Part shown: in pieces, positions 1-11,798 of the stretch
How positions within the stretch are numbered: position 1 is the first letter of the stretch
How the letters are laid out: the number at the start of each line of letters is the position of its first letter
Source: Armigeres subalbatus
Lineage: Eukaryota; Arthropoda; Insecta; Diptera; Culicidae
Assembly (NCBI RefSeq): GCF_024139115.2
Contig: NC_085140.1
Coordinates: forward strand, 416,528,283 to 416,592,282
Direction: 5' to 3'
DNA length: 64,000 nt
Notes under the pieces: model-generated
What the model saw: the letters and a program-made list of their open reading frames with translations, nothing else
Told to the model about the DNA's origin: nothing
Databases searched by the model: none
Translations under genes and position numbers: made by a program

Positions 1-1143
1 CAGTAGTATTGAAACTTTTGAGTATCAACGCTAAACTATTAAAAAATTTAGATCTTTCAAGCATTACGCATCCTCTATGCAGCGCGTTACAATACTGGCC
101 TACTTTTAGGGTATTATCAATTATTGAACTGATGTATATGAGTGGGTGGCCCAGCTGCTAGAGCTAGACAGTGGCGTCCCTACTCCCTCTCAGAGTGGGA
201 GATGCTGCTAAAGCTGGGCAGTAATGTCGGTGGAATAGTTCCTTCTATTTTCTATTAAGAGCGGAATAGTCGGTTCAGTGTACTATACTTGGTTTTACGT
301 AGTTTACGTCGAGCGGTTGTGTCTTGTATACAACCCCCAATTTTTTTGACGTAAACTACGTCTAAGGGGAAGACTCGGATACAGGGTGTAAAATGAAAAT
401 TTCAAAATTGGGGACCGTCACGAAATCATGTAAGATTTGTAAAATTTATAGGTCTTTTATCTTTCTACAGATTTTGAAGATTTACATATCAATCGAATTG
501 GCAACTCTCTACCAATTTGCCAGTAGTTTCGAGTATCAACTCTAAACTATTGAAATTTTTAGTTCTTTCATGCATCATGCATTCCCTTTGCAGCGCGTTT
601 CAATCCTTGGTAATTGCCTACTTTTAGGGTATTATCAATTGTTGAACTGTGGTGTATGAATGGGGAGGCCCAGCTGCTAGACAGTGGGGTCCCTACTCCC
701 TCACAGAGTTGGAGATGCTGCTAAAGCTGGGTAGTATGTAGTATTGGTGGGATAGCTCCGTATTTTCTATATAGAGTGGAATAATTGGTTCAGTGTACTA
801 TATTTGGTTTAACGTAGTTTACGTCGAGCGGTCGTGTCTTGTATACAACCCCAACATTGTTTTATGTGAGAATCGCTCAGCCGTCTCTGTCTGGTGTATA
901 TGGTCTTCTTTCAGTTCAATCAAAGTTAATTGCCTGTATTCCGGGGATTAAACTATCCCCTTAATTTACAATGTTGTGAAATCTCATATGTGAATATGTA
1001 GGGGAACTGTTCCGTTTTCATCTCATTCATCTCATCGCAAAACAAAGAAATACAGCATCAATCTCGTCGCTTCTTTTTGTTAACACGCGTGCTCACTGGT
1101 GAAAAAAAAAAATCACAAAAATAATAAACAAAACAAATTCCTT
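1..1143. repeat. Two diverged direct copies of a ~335-bp repeat
   Basis: Bases about 3-335 and 524-855 are the same sequence at roughly 520-bp spacing. Both carry the blocks GCCCAGCTGCTAGA, GGAGATGCTGCTAAAGCTGG and ACGTAGTTTACGTCGAGCGG. The spacer holds GACGTAAACTACGTC, an inverted echo of the last block. No coding sequence is supported. Bases 860-1143 hold nothing recognisable apart from the left target-site copy of the gypsy element at 1144-1148. This is a tandemly duplicated dispersed repeat of unknown class. Confidence 0.6.
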
Positions 1144-1148
1144 TTCAG

Positions 1149-1337
1149 TGAAATAACTTGATAATTGGGACTTTAAATAATAACACCGACTCGGTTGGCT
1201 GTAGCACTAAAACTTCCAATACTGTATTTTCGTTTCCAGGTTTTATACAATCCATATACAGAACTCATTCTCTCAACTTCTCTTTTTCTTCAACACTTTC
1301 ATGCAATAGCTTAATTCTCTTCACTAACATCACTTCA
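1149..1337 (-). repeat. 3' LTR of the gypsy element
   Basis: 189 bp, TG...CA on the minus strand. By eye it differs from the other LTR (17263-17451) at a single base (CCATATAC here, CCAGATAC there), so the element inserted recently. The purine tract of the plus-strand primer lies directly inside it. Confidence 0.93.
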
Positions 1338-1416
1338 ACTTCTTCCCCCTTTAGTTTAAAATCTTATCTTCTAATAATTTACATTCAGTTAGGAAAAAAA
1401 TAACATTTCAATAATA

Positions 1417-3064
1417 TCCAGCTTTCCACGCTCACCATAATGGCGGCTGCTATAAATATTCCTGACATTCCTAACTGCTTCCGACGCCGATTTGTATTCG
1501 ACGCTCTCGTATCTAGGCAACTATTTTCACTTTGTTTATTTATTAATCTCAGAGAAAAACTGTTTGTATAATCTGGTTTGAAGTATTTCTTCATATTTAG
1601 AACATTTCTCATTATTTATTTGTATTTTGTAGGTGTTTGTGCAAATTGATGATACTTTCACGAATATCTGGTGCAGCAGTACCTGGATTTACCGGATTTA
1701 CCAAGAAAACTAAATCCATTTGCGAGAAAAGTTACTCAGGCCGAAAAGGGCGGTTCCGAGTGCAGATTTAAATACAAATTATTTTGTTTGTAATTCAAAA
1801 CTGAATATCTCCGGCTACGAACTCTTTTGATCTTCTTAAAATTAATCACGGCCGGCTTGCAATTTCTGGAGAAATCTTTAATAGGAGAGGACAAATAGCA
1901 TAAACTAATTCTTTTCTAATGCAATTGATGCAAAATGCAATTACGGAAAAAATCATGGAACTTTCTCATAGGGGATTGTAATAATAATATAAAGTTATAA
2001 AGGAAAATAATGTTTTATATTTATAGTTATAAAGAATTATTTCAAATACAATCTGGAAATATGTATTAGGGTTTTTTTTTGGAAATTTCTTGACCAATTT
2101 TAATAAGTAACAACTTTTTGAGGTTCTTCAGAAATATTACATTAAGATTGTGTGTAATCTTTCTGAGAAGCTTTTATGGGCTGTTAAAAAAAAAAAAAAT
2201 TTCAGAATTAAACATAAATATCTGGTCATGAGAGTTTGTTGTTTATGGTTTATGCAGATTCGTAGCTCTTCAGAAATTATTCATGCTCTATTAAAATTAT
2301 CTCATAGTACATATAACAAAGATAGTGAAGGATAATCAAACAGAAATTTTAACAACAAAAAACTCTCAAAATGGTGGGGCTCATTGTATCAAAATAATCA
2401 TTGGATGATCTATTATTCAACAGAAATTCAAAAACTTGAAGCGGTTTACGATAGGACACACGGTTATCGTCGAAGTAAAATACCACCCCGTGACCTTGAT
2501 AATTATCAGTGTTAACACAGTCAGTGGCGGTGGTCCTGTTTTGGTTGGACTCGTACACTCAGAAGAAAGAATTATGCGGCCACCGAGATCTGTTCAAATT
2601 GACGCCGGTCTCAAAAGCAATTAACGCGATTCTCCTAGTCCTCCTCAATAGCCACGACTTGGATCCATCAGACACAAAACGTATTTGTGTAATGGGTATC
2701 TGTATGAGTTTTCAGCCGCCTGCAATCGACACCTGTTCGCTTTTTTCAGTGTGAGTAACTTTCCATGAAATTAGATTATTTTCCCGTTCAATCCAGGTAT
2801 TGCTGCACCAGGCATTCGTGAAAGTGACATCAATGATCGCCAAATCCTACAAAACTCAAATATATAATAAGAAATTTCCTGAAAATTAAGAAATTGTTTA
2901 AACTCGTTTTTGTAGGTGGATAATTTTCTTCCTCTGAGATGAATAAATAAACTAAGTGAAATTGTTGCCTAGATACGAAAGCGTCGAACACAGCTCGGCG
3001 TCGGAAGCAGTTACTGTCAGAAAAATTATAGCAGCCGCTATTATGGCGAGCGTGGAAAGCTGGA
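1417..3064. mobile_element. Foldback TA-MITE with ~270-bp inverted arms
   Basis: Bases 1417 to about 1690 and 2795-3064 are inverted copies starting TCCAGCTTTCCACGCTC. The element is flanked by TA at 1415-1416 and 3065-3066. Removing it with one TA rejoins the final gypsy reading frame, which then ends at the stop at 1385-1387; this confirms both the borders and that gypsy was the older sequence. The 1.1-kb core has only short unconvincing ORFs and no recognisable transposase, so it is non-autonomous. The TA duplication suggests mobilisation by a Tc1/mariner-type enzyme (inference). Confidence 0.85.
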
Positions 3065-3066
3065 TA

Positions 3067-5154
3067 GGTAATCCTTCTTAATCTTTTTCTTCGCATTTCG
3101 ATTTGATTTTCTTACGCACTGTGATTGAGGGATTTCTTCGACTTGCTGCTCGTAAAGATGCTCGCCAAACAAATAAGAATCCGCCGGGAAACCGTAGAAA
3201 TCTGATTCAGCATCCGAAATTTCTTCAACATGCTCGAAATCATCCTCTCTCTTCCGCTTTCTATGAGTTTGTTGCTTGTTGTTTCCTTGAAAAACTAAAC
3301 TCCTGTTTGCTTTTCGGCGATCACCATCATAAAGCTTGATTTGTTGCTTATGAGCAGAAATGATTCTTCCGCTAAGTGAAATCTGGAAAACATTTTCAGA
3401 AATTCTACTTAAGTATTTTGCAGGTAACCATCTTCTTAAATCAGTCTTGTTAGTATTTTTGTAGAAAATCAGATCACCATTGATTAACTTTGTAAAATCA
3501 TCATTGAAACAATCAGGTTTGCTAGTATTCTTGTTAAAACGGTCATCAAGTACATTTTTTTTCTGTTGGGAAATGTCCATCGGAATCCAAACATGTGTTT
3601 CTATAGTTAAAAAGAAAATACGAAATTTGTAAATCAGTATCCAGCTTTAGCATTTCTGGGTCTAGAAGAAACTTCTTAAACACATCTTTCACCAAACGAA
3701 CCATTCTTTCTGCCTGTCCATTACTTTCCGGATGGTATGGTGGGCTTTTCATTACCCTCACTCCCTGCTTTTCGAAAAAATCAACAAAACTGGCAGAATT
3801 GAAGGGCGGTCCTCCATCCGTGACTAAGGTATCCGGCAAACCATACCTTGCAAATATACTAATTAAAACTTTGATGACAGCTCGACTGTCCGTTGTAGTC
3901 TTCATGTGCTCTAACTCTATCCATTTTGAAAAACTGTCGACTACCACCAAGAACACCTTTCTCTCCAAATAAAAAAAAAACAGCATGCAGTCTGCTGAAA
4001 GGTCTACTTGTTGGGATCCATGGAGAATAAGCTGATTTCTTTGCCAACGGTGTCATTTGACAACAAATTTTGCAACCCTGATTCAGTTTGAACCAATACA
4101 CTGTCCGTCGTGCCAGTTGCTTCATCTTTGTTATGCCTGAATGATTAGCGTGGAGCATTTTCAGTATGTTACGTTTCATAATCGAAGGTATAACGACACG
4201 ATCTTGAAATAAAACACACCCATCTACCTCTTCCAAGTCTTGGTGATGAGAATAAACGTCCCTTAAGCTCTTTTTAATACGCTCCGGCCATCCTTTTCTT
4301 AAACTTTGCAAAATGTCAATTAAAAACTCATCCGACGTAGTATGTTTCGCAATCTCCTTGCAGTCCAAAGGGAATTCGTTTGTAAAATTAATATTTTTTA
4401 TGTATTCTCTATCCAAATTATTAGGAACTGGCTCTGGGAGAGGAAATCGAGAACAAAAGTCCGCATTTCCCATTCTAGAGGAAGGCCTGTAAACAATTTC
4501 ATAGTCATAAATGGACAATTCTAATACATAACGTTGTAAACGAGTTACTGAAATTTGGTTTTTTCCTTCCTTTCCAAAAATACCTATCAGAGGTTTATGG
4601 TCCGTAAAAATCACAAACCAAACAGAAACTTGTGGAATTTTATTTTACCGCACATACCACTGCCAAAGCCTCCAGATGCAAAATGGGATAATTTCTTTGA
4701 GCGTCATTCAAACTAAAGGATGCAAAGCAAATTGGACGCTTTTCTTCTTCAAATGCATGAGAAATCACCGCTCCAAGTCCGTAGTTACATGCATCTGTAA
4801 CTAATATTATAGGCTTAGCTGGATCAAAATACTCGAGTAAACATGGCTGGAGTAGAAATTGTTTGCAGTCAATGAATGTTCTATCACAATCAACGCTCCA
4901 TATGAACTTTACGTTCTTTTTCAAAAGACCATACAAACACCTAATCCTAGATGATAAATTAGGAATAAATTTAGCATAAAAGTTAATGAGTCCTAAAAAG
5001 GCTTTAAGCTCCGCCACATTCCTAGGAGCTTTCGCTTCGCGGATAGTTTCTACTTTCTGCGGACATGGTTTCAATCCCCTATCTGTCAGCACGTGGCCCA
5101 AAAAAGGCAGCTCTGTCACAAAAAATTACACTTTTTGAAATTTACTTTAATGTT
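3067..5154 (-). pseudogene. gypsy pol: end of RT, RNase H, integrase
   Basis: These are minus-strand pieces of one polyprotein in several frames. At 5119-4640 are the RT thumb and RNase H start (LPFLGHVLTDRGLKP; LVTDACNYGLGAV). At 4614-3990 are the RNase H end (FTDHKPLIGIFG, NADFCSRFPLPEP) and a zinc-binding-like H..H...C..C segment. At 3986-3546 is the integrase core (VDSFSKWIE, VTDGGPPFNS, YHPESNGQAERMVR), with catalytic Asp, Asp and Glu present. At 3580-3067 is a basic C-terminal tail. Frameshifts near 5135, 4640, 3975 and 3575 mostly fall at or next to A/T runs. Known role of the family: making cDNA and inserting it into the genome. As read, this copy cannot encode an intact Pol. Confidence 0.9.
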
Positions 5155-5159
5155 GAATC

Positions 5160-5342
5160 TATTGGGAAACAGGTTATTCCGTGATAATAAGGATTTAAAC
5201 TTTAATATTTAAGGAGAGAAATAAAACACGTTTTTATTTATACGTTTGGTTATGTTGTGTTTACATTTGATATACAGTAATGACAGTCTGCTCAAAAGGG
5301 TTACGACATAAGGTCGAATATGGGGATTGTTATCCTTCAACA
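5160..5342 (-). repeat. 3' LTR of the copia element
   Basis: 183 bp, beginning TGTTGAAGGATAAC on the minus strand and ending CCCAATA. It matches 9486-9670 apart from a 2-base length difference in an A/G run (CTCAAAAGGG here, CTCAAAAAGGGG there). The near identity indicates a recent insertion. Confidence 0.93.
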
Positions 5343-5366
5343 TCCCTGCTCAATTCCTATATTCCA

Positions 5367-8300
5367 TTAGACCAAGCATCTCCGTAACTTCACGAACGCT
5401 GCAGTCGGTAATCCCTTCGTTAGAATATCGGCTAGTTGATCCTCAGAACGAACGTATTCCAAATGAATGCTCCGATTCTTAATCAGGTCACGAATGAAAT
5501 AGTACTTGACTTCTACATGCTTCATCCTTCTGCTGTCGCGAGGTTCCTCCGCTACTCGTACACAAGATTGATTATCCTCATAGTAAGTAATCGATCAATT
5601 TTGATTCCCAAATCGGCTAGAAGACGAACTAACCATATTCCTTCACAAGCGGCTGTACATAGTGCGACGAACTCTGCTTCTGTTGAAGAAAGGGATACGG
5701 TTGGCTGTTTCCGAGTTAGCCAAACACTCGTGCTCCCGAAAATCTTGAACAAATATCCGGTCACAGAACGCCTATCGTTCACGTCGTTTGCCCAGTCTGC
5801 GTCGCTGAAGGCAGCCAGGGCCATTTCTCGATCGTCACCACGAAACTCCAACACCAGGTTCAACGTTCCTTTAACGTACCTCAAGATCCTTTTTAGGTGC
5901 ACCCAGTGCTCTTCTGTTGGACAGCTTTGATACTGGCTCATGTAGTTCACAGAAGCTGATAAATCAGGTCTGCTTGCAAGGGTCACGTACATCAAGCAAC
6001 CCACTAATTCACGGTAGGGCTTATCGGTACGTCGACTTTCTTCTCCTTTCTGCAACTTAAGATGACATTCAATCGGTGTGGACACCGGTCGGCACTCGTC
6101 CATGCCAAATCGCTTCAACAATTCCTTCAAATATGCCTGTTGACCAATTCGCATAATCCTTCCGTCCACATCGCGCTCGATGTGTATGCCAAGGAAGTTG
6201 CTCACAGCACCCAAGTCCACCATCTCAAACTCTTTTGATAGGAGCGACTTTACTATTCGGATCACCTTCAAATTATGGCCGACGATTAGAATATCGTCCA
6301 CATAAAGAACGAGGAACACCTTCTCCAGTCCAGATTCCCGAATGTACAGGCATGGATCGTTGTCACTGCGCTTGAATCCAATACTGGTCACGAACCGGTG
6401 AAACCGGTCGTTCCAGGCCCGCGAAGCTTGCTTTAGGCCATAAATAGACCGATTCAAACGGCACACCAGGTCTGATCCCTGCTGAAACCCTTCTGGTTGG
6501 ACCATATATATTTCCTCTTCCAATTGACCATTTAGGAAGGCGGTCCGGACATCCATCTGATGCACTAATAGTCGTTGCTGATTTGCTACTGCTAATACCG
6601 CTCGTAGGGTATTCAGCCTGGCCACAGGCGCATATGTTTCGGTATAGTCATACCCATAGCGCTGAGTGAACCCACGGGCCACCAATCTTGCCTTGTAGCG
6701 GTCCGGTTCTCCATTTGCACCATGTTTTACCTTAAAAACCCATTTGCAAGATATCGGCTTCCTCCCAGCAGGCAACTGCATCAGCGTCCATGTTCGATTA
6801 CGAGTCAATGAATCCATCTCTTCCTGCACGGCCTTCTGCCATTTAGGCCAATCGTCGCGTTTCTGCATTTCCTGCAAGGTATCCGGAAGATCCTCAACAA
6901 ATCCGATAGCACTCAAAGCAAATCCAGCAAAGTCCATTTCGAAGTCCTTGTGCCACACTGGAGGCTTCCGAATACGACGACTTCGCTCCACCAGTTCCGG
7001 CTCTTCATTCGCTTCTTGATCATCCTCTAAAACTTCATCATCGTCGCAGCTTGTGAATCCATAGAACTCTTCATCACTCGCGTGTACTTCACCTTCCGAC
7101 AACCGCTCTTGATGATCAGGTGTGCCACCAGACACTTCGGTAATAACACTATCTAACGAATCATTTGACTCACAACGATGAATGCTTAAGAGGTCATTGC
7201 ACACTTGTTGCTCCTTATGAGCAAAAACAGTACCACCGCCATCGCTATCGATTCTCTCGTCGAAGACCACATCTCGAACGATCACCACCTTCATAATCTT
7301 CGGATTGAATACACGGTACCCATTCTTGGCATACCCAACGAATGTACCTTTCCACGATTTACTATCGAGCTTCTTCCTGTGCTCCTTGGGAATATGGCAG
7401 TGCGCAATACAACCAAATACGCGCAAGTTGGAGATATCTGGCTTCGATCCACTCCACAGCTCGAATGGCGTCTTTTTACACTCTATCGCGTTCGCCGGAC
7501 TCCGATTTGTTAAGTAGGCAGCAGTTTCAATCGCTTCACTCCAAAACCCCTTACTGATTCCGCATTGGGCGAGCATCGAACGAGCTTTTTCAACCAAGGT
7601 GCGGTTCATGCGCTCGCTGACCCCATTTTGTTCCGGCGTATAGGGCACGGTATACTCCACCTGTATGCCCTTGTAGCGACAAAACTTGACGAACGCGTTG
7701 CTTCGGTACTCGCCACCATTATCACAGCGAATACGAGAAATTTTCTGGCCAAACTGCGCCTCTGCAACAGCCGTGTATTCTTCGAAACACTGTAGTACTT
7801 GATCTTTCGTCGCAATAGGGTACACTTTCACGAAACGACTCCAATCATCAATAAAAGACACGAAGTACCTTGCACCATGATGACTTATGGGGAGTGACCG
7901 GTCCACAAACGTCGGTATGCACCAACTCGAGAACTCGCGACGAACGCTTCCCGACGTGTGCCTTTTCGAAAGGCTTCCGGGTTTGCCGACCCTCGACGCA
8001 CGGTTCACAAATTACGACCGATTCACTGTTCTTCTTCTTCAGAGTTTTGTCCATTCCTTCGACCATTTCGTTTTTAACCAGGCACAGCAAGTTCTTCTGG
8101 CTCAGATGCCCATACCGACGATGCAACAATTCGTCACATTTACGAATCTCACCGCACGAGTACAGTGACGACGCTTTGGTCAACTTGTCAACTGCATAGA
8201 AATCAAGTTCGTACAACAAATGTCCACGTTTACCAACCGCGACCACTTTCGAATCGTTTAAGATTTTTACCGTTCCGTTTTGAAAAACGACTGACATTCC

Positions 8301-9410
8301 CGCACTTTCAACTTTTCTTACTGAGAATAAGTTGCACCGTGCTTCGGGCACGTAGAGCACATCTTTTACTTGACATTCAATCTTCTTCTTATCAACGACG
8401 GAATTTACGACGATAGTTCCCGAATACTTGGCGACGACACTTTCACCGTTCTTCACAACAGCAATTTCCATTGGTTGCTCCAACCGACGGAGATGTACAA
8501 AAAGTTCTCGATTGTTCACTATGTGTTCCGATGCGCCCGAATCCACGAACCATTGGATTTTATTGATCGCACACGCTTTTTCAACACCGACGAAGCACAC
8601 ACCCTTACTTTCCCTGGTGAAATGAGCAGTCGGCTTCGGTTTCTGCTTCTCTTTCGCTTTTTCCTTATCCGGGCACTCCGAAGCTTTATGGCCAACTTTC
8701 TGACAGTAAAAACACTTGAATTTCTTCCGTTTACCGGAAAACTTTCCTTTTGGATTGGTACTGAACGCCGCCGAGTCCTGTTTTGCCATCGTACTAGCAC
8801 CACCGGATTATTTCTTGGTCCAGCAGCCGGCATTTCACAAAATCCAACGTGAGCATTTGCTGCGGCAGCGACTCCATCGTCGTCACAACAGTTGAATACT
8901 CTTCACCCAGGCTGAGCAGCAATCCACAGACAACATCCACATCAGCCATCACCGCTCCGATTTCGCGCAGCTGCCGAACGAGCGATTCGTATTTCATAAA
9001 ATGTTGCTGCAACGATCCGCCCTCGTGTTTGAGCTCCTTCAGCTGTCGACTCAGATGCATTCTTTTCGCAACGCTTTTACGATCGAACACACGGGATAGT
9101 GCACTCCAGATTGCTTTTGGCGTATCGTGCCCCTGCACATACTCGATTTGACTGTCACATATCCGCGAAACGATGAGCGATTTGCATTTGCGCTCCCGCT
9201 TTTCACCTTGTCCATCTCCTTATCCTTGCGATCCTTTTCCTGTGCCGTGTCCTCTGGTTTGACGACCAGATCATTCCGCTCTCGTGCCTCCGTCGTGATG
9301 AAATCCAGAAGATCGTGTTCTTCCAGAACTACATCCATCCGATACTTCAACGTCGAAAAGTTGGTCCCGTCAAACAGGTGCACACGATGCACATCCTTTT
9401 CCTCCTCCAT
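5367..9410 (-). pseudogene. copia gag-pol polyprotein with four frameshifts
   Basis: It starts at ATG 9410 (MEEEKDVHRVHLFDG). Gag continues through 8815. A CCHC knuckle (CFYCQKVGHKASEC) and protease (WFVDSGASEHI, active-site DSG) follow. Integrase has the HRRYGHLS zinc region, then FVSFIDDWSRF and NGVSERMNRTL. RT has the MDVRTAFLNG and LYVDDILIVG motifs. RNase H follows (FSDADWANDVNDRRS), ending at the stop at 5367. Reading-frame jumps occur near 9210, 8818, 7890 and 5588. A normal copia polyprotein is one ORF, so this copy is either dead or carries sequence errors; both LTRs are nearly identical, so it has not decayed for long. Known role of the family: cytoplasmic VLP formation, reverse transcription and integration. 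Confidence 0.92.
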
Positions 9411-9470
9411 TTCTCACGGATTCTACGTTTCCCGACCGATAAACACTACCGAACCGATAACTCGCGTAAA

Positions 9471-9485
9471 CCTGGGCCAATAACC
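9471..9485 (-). other. copia primer-binding site, initiator-tRNA(Met) type
   Basis: Directly inside the 5' LTR the minus strand reads GGTTATTGGCCCAGG. Drosophila copia is known to prime from the anticodon region of tRNA-iMet, whose complement contains GGTTATGGGCCCAG. The site here differs from that by one base. The tRNA assignment is from family knowledge. Confidence 0.7.
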
Positions 9486-9670
9486 TATTGGGAAACAGGT
9501 TATTCCGTGATAATAAGGATTTAAACTTTAATATTTAAGGAGAGAAATAAAACACGTTTTTATTTATACGTTTGGTTATGTTGTGTTTACATTTGATATA
9601 CAGTAATGACAGTCTGCTCAAAAAGGGGTTACGACATAAGGTCGAATATGGGGATTGTTATCCTTCAACA
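9486..9670 (-). repeat. 5' LTR of the copia element
   Basis: 185 bp, nearly identical to 5160-5342. Its outer edge abuts GAATC and its inner edge abuts the primer-binding site. Confidence 0.93.
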
Positions 9671-9675
9671 GAATC

Positions 9676-10164
9676 TGGCTAGTCTTTCCAAAACTAAACA
9701 AACGCTTACAATCTTCTATATTAGATCCAGAAATCAACACATCGTCCAAATAGCATGAAACATGTTCTATACCGCAAAGTACCTGGTCCATTACTTTTTG
9801 AAATATAGAAGCGCTGGACGATGCTCCTTGTGGTAATCGATTATACGCATAAAGGCCTTTTATTGTATTTATAATCATAAATTTTTTTGATCTCTCAGAA
9901 AGTAATAGCTGAGTATACGCGCCGGCTAAATCAAGCGAACAAAAGACCTTAGATCCAGAAATGGCGGAAAAAATATCTTGAACTGTCGGCAAGGGATATG
10001 TGTTTGGAATTATTAACTTGTTTATTGATGCACGGCAGTCAATTACCAAACGAATGCTCTGATCTTTTTTCATCACCATTACAACTGGCGAGGCCCATTC
10101 ACTAGTTTCTACTGGAGTGATTACCCCATCCTTTTCCAATGAATCCAAGTGTTCAATTAAGGTA
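9676..10164 (-). pseudogene. gypsy pol: reverse transcriptase palm and fingers
   Basis: Minus strand. It contains SEWASPVVMVMKKDQSIRLV, the SLDLAGAY segment, LPQGASSSASIFQ and the catalytic YLDD box (SCYLDDVLISG). The order and spacing match Ty3/gypsy RT. The copia insertion truncates it on the left and the TA-MITE at 10165-11468 separates it from the protease-RT linker. A one-base frame slip lies near 9690, just before the copia insertion. Confidence 0.9.
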
Positions 10165-11468
10165 CAGTGGGGTAAGTGGGTAAATGGGGTAAGTAAAAAA
10201 ACGCATGTATTTCACCGATGAAGCACAGAATTATTCAATTTCACTTCACAATCATACAAGGCCATTCAAATCAATGCGTTGAATAAGTGAAACATGAAAT
10301 AATGAACCATTTCAACATGCGAGAGTAAAAGTTTATTAACCTTTCAAGTTTATCTTTTGCACAAGTTGTTTTGCGTGTCAATAAATCCAAATATTTTTTT
10401 ATGTTGGTTTCCATAACACATTCAATTAGTGCATTGATAAGTTGGTTTTCTTTGTAGTTTTGAATTCCACCCACAAAAATAATGATGTGAACATCATACA
10501 TTTTGAAAAAAATATTTTATTTCTTTGCCTGTTTTTTACCATGGGTGGGGCAAGTGAAAATTTTCCGACACTGAATGCATTTCTCTATTTTTCCAAACAC
10601 AAATAATTTCTATTAGGCGTATATAAACAAATGATACCAATTCAAACTCATTCGAAGGCTTTTGGTTATTACAGTGACACGTGGTAATACTAAATCAGGA
10701 ACCCAAAGTGCCAAGCGTGTCAGTGTTTTAAATAATCCATGTTTGATAAATAATTCGTGGAAAAATGTTATTTATATAGCTTAAATACAAGAATCACTAC
10801 TATTGCAAATATATCAACTATTATGATTTATTTAGTTGAAATTTATAAAATTTATTTATTTGGTAATGTAGACTCTTCTACTGAAAACATAAGTGGATTG
10901 TTAATGAAACACAATATGATTCCAGGTTTGATGAATATTTCAAAGATAATTTCTCTGCATTATCGCCAAGGTTCATTATCTTACTATAAACTTGAAATAG
11001 AAAGTAGTGTTAGACACAAATGGAGATGAGATATTAGATCTCAAAAAATTCAAGTAAAGAAAACATAAAAATATAAAAATGATTTAATGGAGGCACTCTA
11101 GTGCCCTTTGACTCTCATAAAAAGTCAAAAAGCACCTTAACAGATCACAGTTATGCTCTATACAGTATAGTTATCATTTGCATGAAATACATGAACAGAA
11201 AATGTGTTCTTATATTGAAAAATCCTCTTTTAAAATCAATTTTTCACTTACTCCACATGTGGGGCAAGTGAATAATTGAAACCGAGTTTTTTGTTTTCCA
11301 AATATTTTGTATCCTAAAAATATTTTTCAAAGATCTTGTTCGCAGGCATATAAAGATTGGATAGATGATTCGTTATGTCATAAATATGATCAATTTCAAT
11401 ATTATCTTCAACTTTTATGACTTGATGAACATGAAATATACGATTTCCTTTACCCACTTGCCCCACTG
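10165..11468. mobile_element. Non-autonomous TA element with subterminal repeats
   Basis: Terminal inverted repeats CAGTGGGGYAAGTGGGTAAA (the two ends differ by T/C at position 9) are flanked by TA at 10163-10164 and 11469-11470. The motif TGGGGCAAGTGA recurs inside both ends (about 10544 and, inverted or direct, about 11262). Flanking gypsy protein continues across it, with a one-base slip. Internal ORFs at 10271-10501 (-) and 10757-11029 (+) resemble nothing known. Size 1.3 kb; no transposase motif was seen. A Tc1/mariner/pogo-type origin is inferred from the TA duplication. Confidence 0.82.
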
Positions 11469-11470
11469 TA

Positions 11471-11798
11471 CCTTACTTTTTGTTTCAATCTCAGTGGTAC
11501 CTCGTAAGCCTTTTTAAAAATAGGTTTCTCCTCTCTCAAAACCAAATCACCTTCAAAGCCTATAATTGGATTTGAAAAATCGCCATCAAATACGCTTGAA
11601 AACTTACTACGGATTTCGTCCTTGACGTCCTTGTCGTCTGATTTATAAATGCTATTAACAATTGCATATGGTCTAGCAAAAACATTTCTCCAGCCGTCAT
11701 AGAAGTAGTCAATCCAAGTTCGTCCCATCAGCGGTACAAAATCATTAGCGCACTTCAGAACAATCAAATAAAGTTGATGGCTCTTGTTTCCTATTTGT
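11471..11798 (-). pseudogene. gypsy pol: protease to RT linker
   Basis: The minus-strand frame continues the gag-protease ORF once the 11799-15047 insert is removed. It reads on through LKCANDFVPLMGRTWIDYF and SKFSSVFDGDFSNPIIGF, then KKAYEVPLRLKQKVR, the usual lead-in to gypsy RT. Its right edge is one copy of the 25-bp target duplication (11774-11798). Confidence 0.85.

Larger units (their letters stand above)
5160..9670 (-). mobile_element. Ty1/copia LTR retrotransposon inside the gypsy RT
   Basis: The 4,511-bp element is flanked by the 5-bp duplication GAATC (5155-5159 and 9671-9675). LTRs of 183 and 185 bp bound it. A primer-binding site lies just inside the 5' LTR (9471-9485) and a purine-rich stretch just inside the 3' LTR. 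It splits the gypsy reverse transcriptase, whose halves align again when the element and one GAATC are removed. Domain order is gag, protease, integrase, RT, RNase H, which is the copia order and opposite to gypsy. Confidence 0.95.

Noticed and set aside
3067..3580. Envelope gene after gypsy pol (errantivirus)
   Set aside because: Only the basic integrase tail is present before the 3' LTR once the MITE is removed; there is no room for env.
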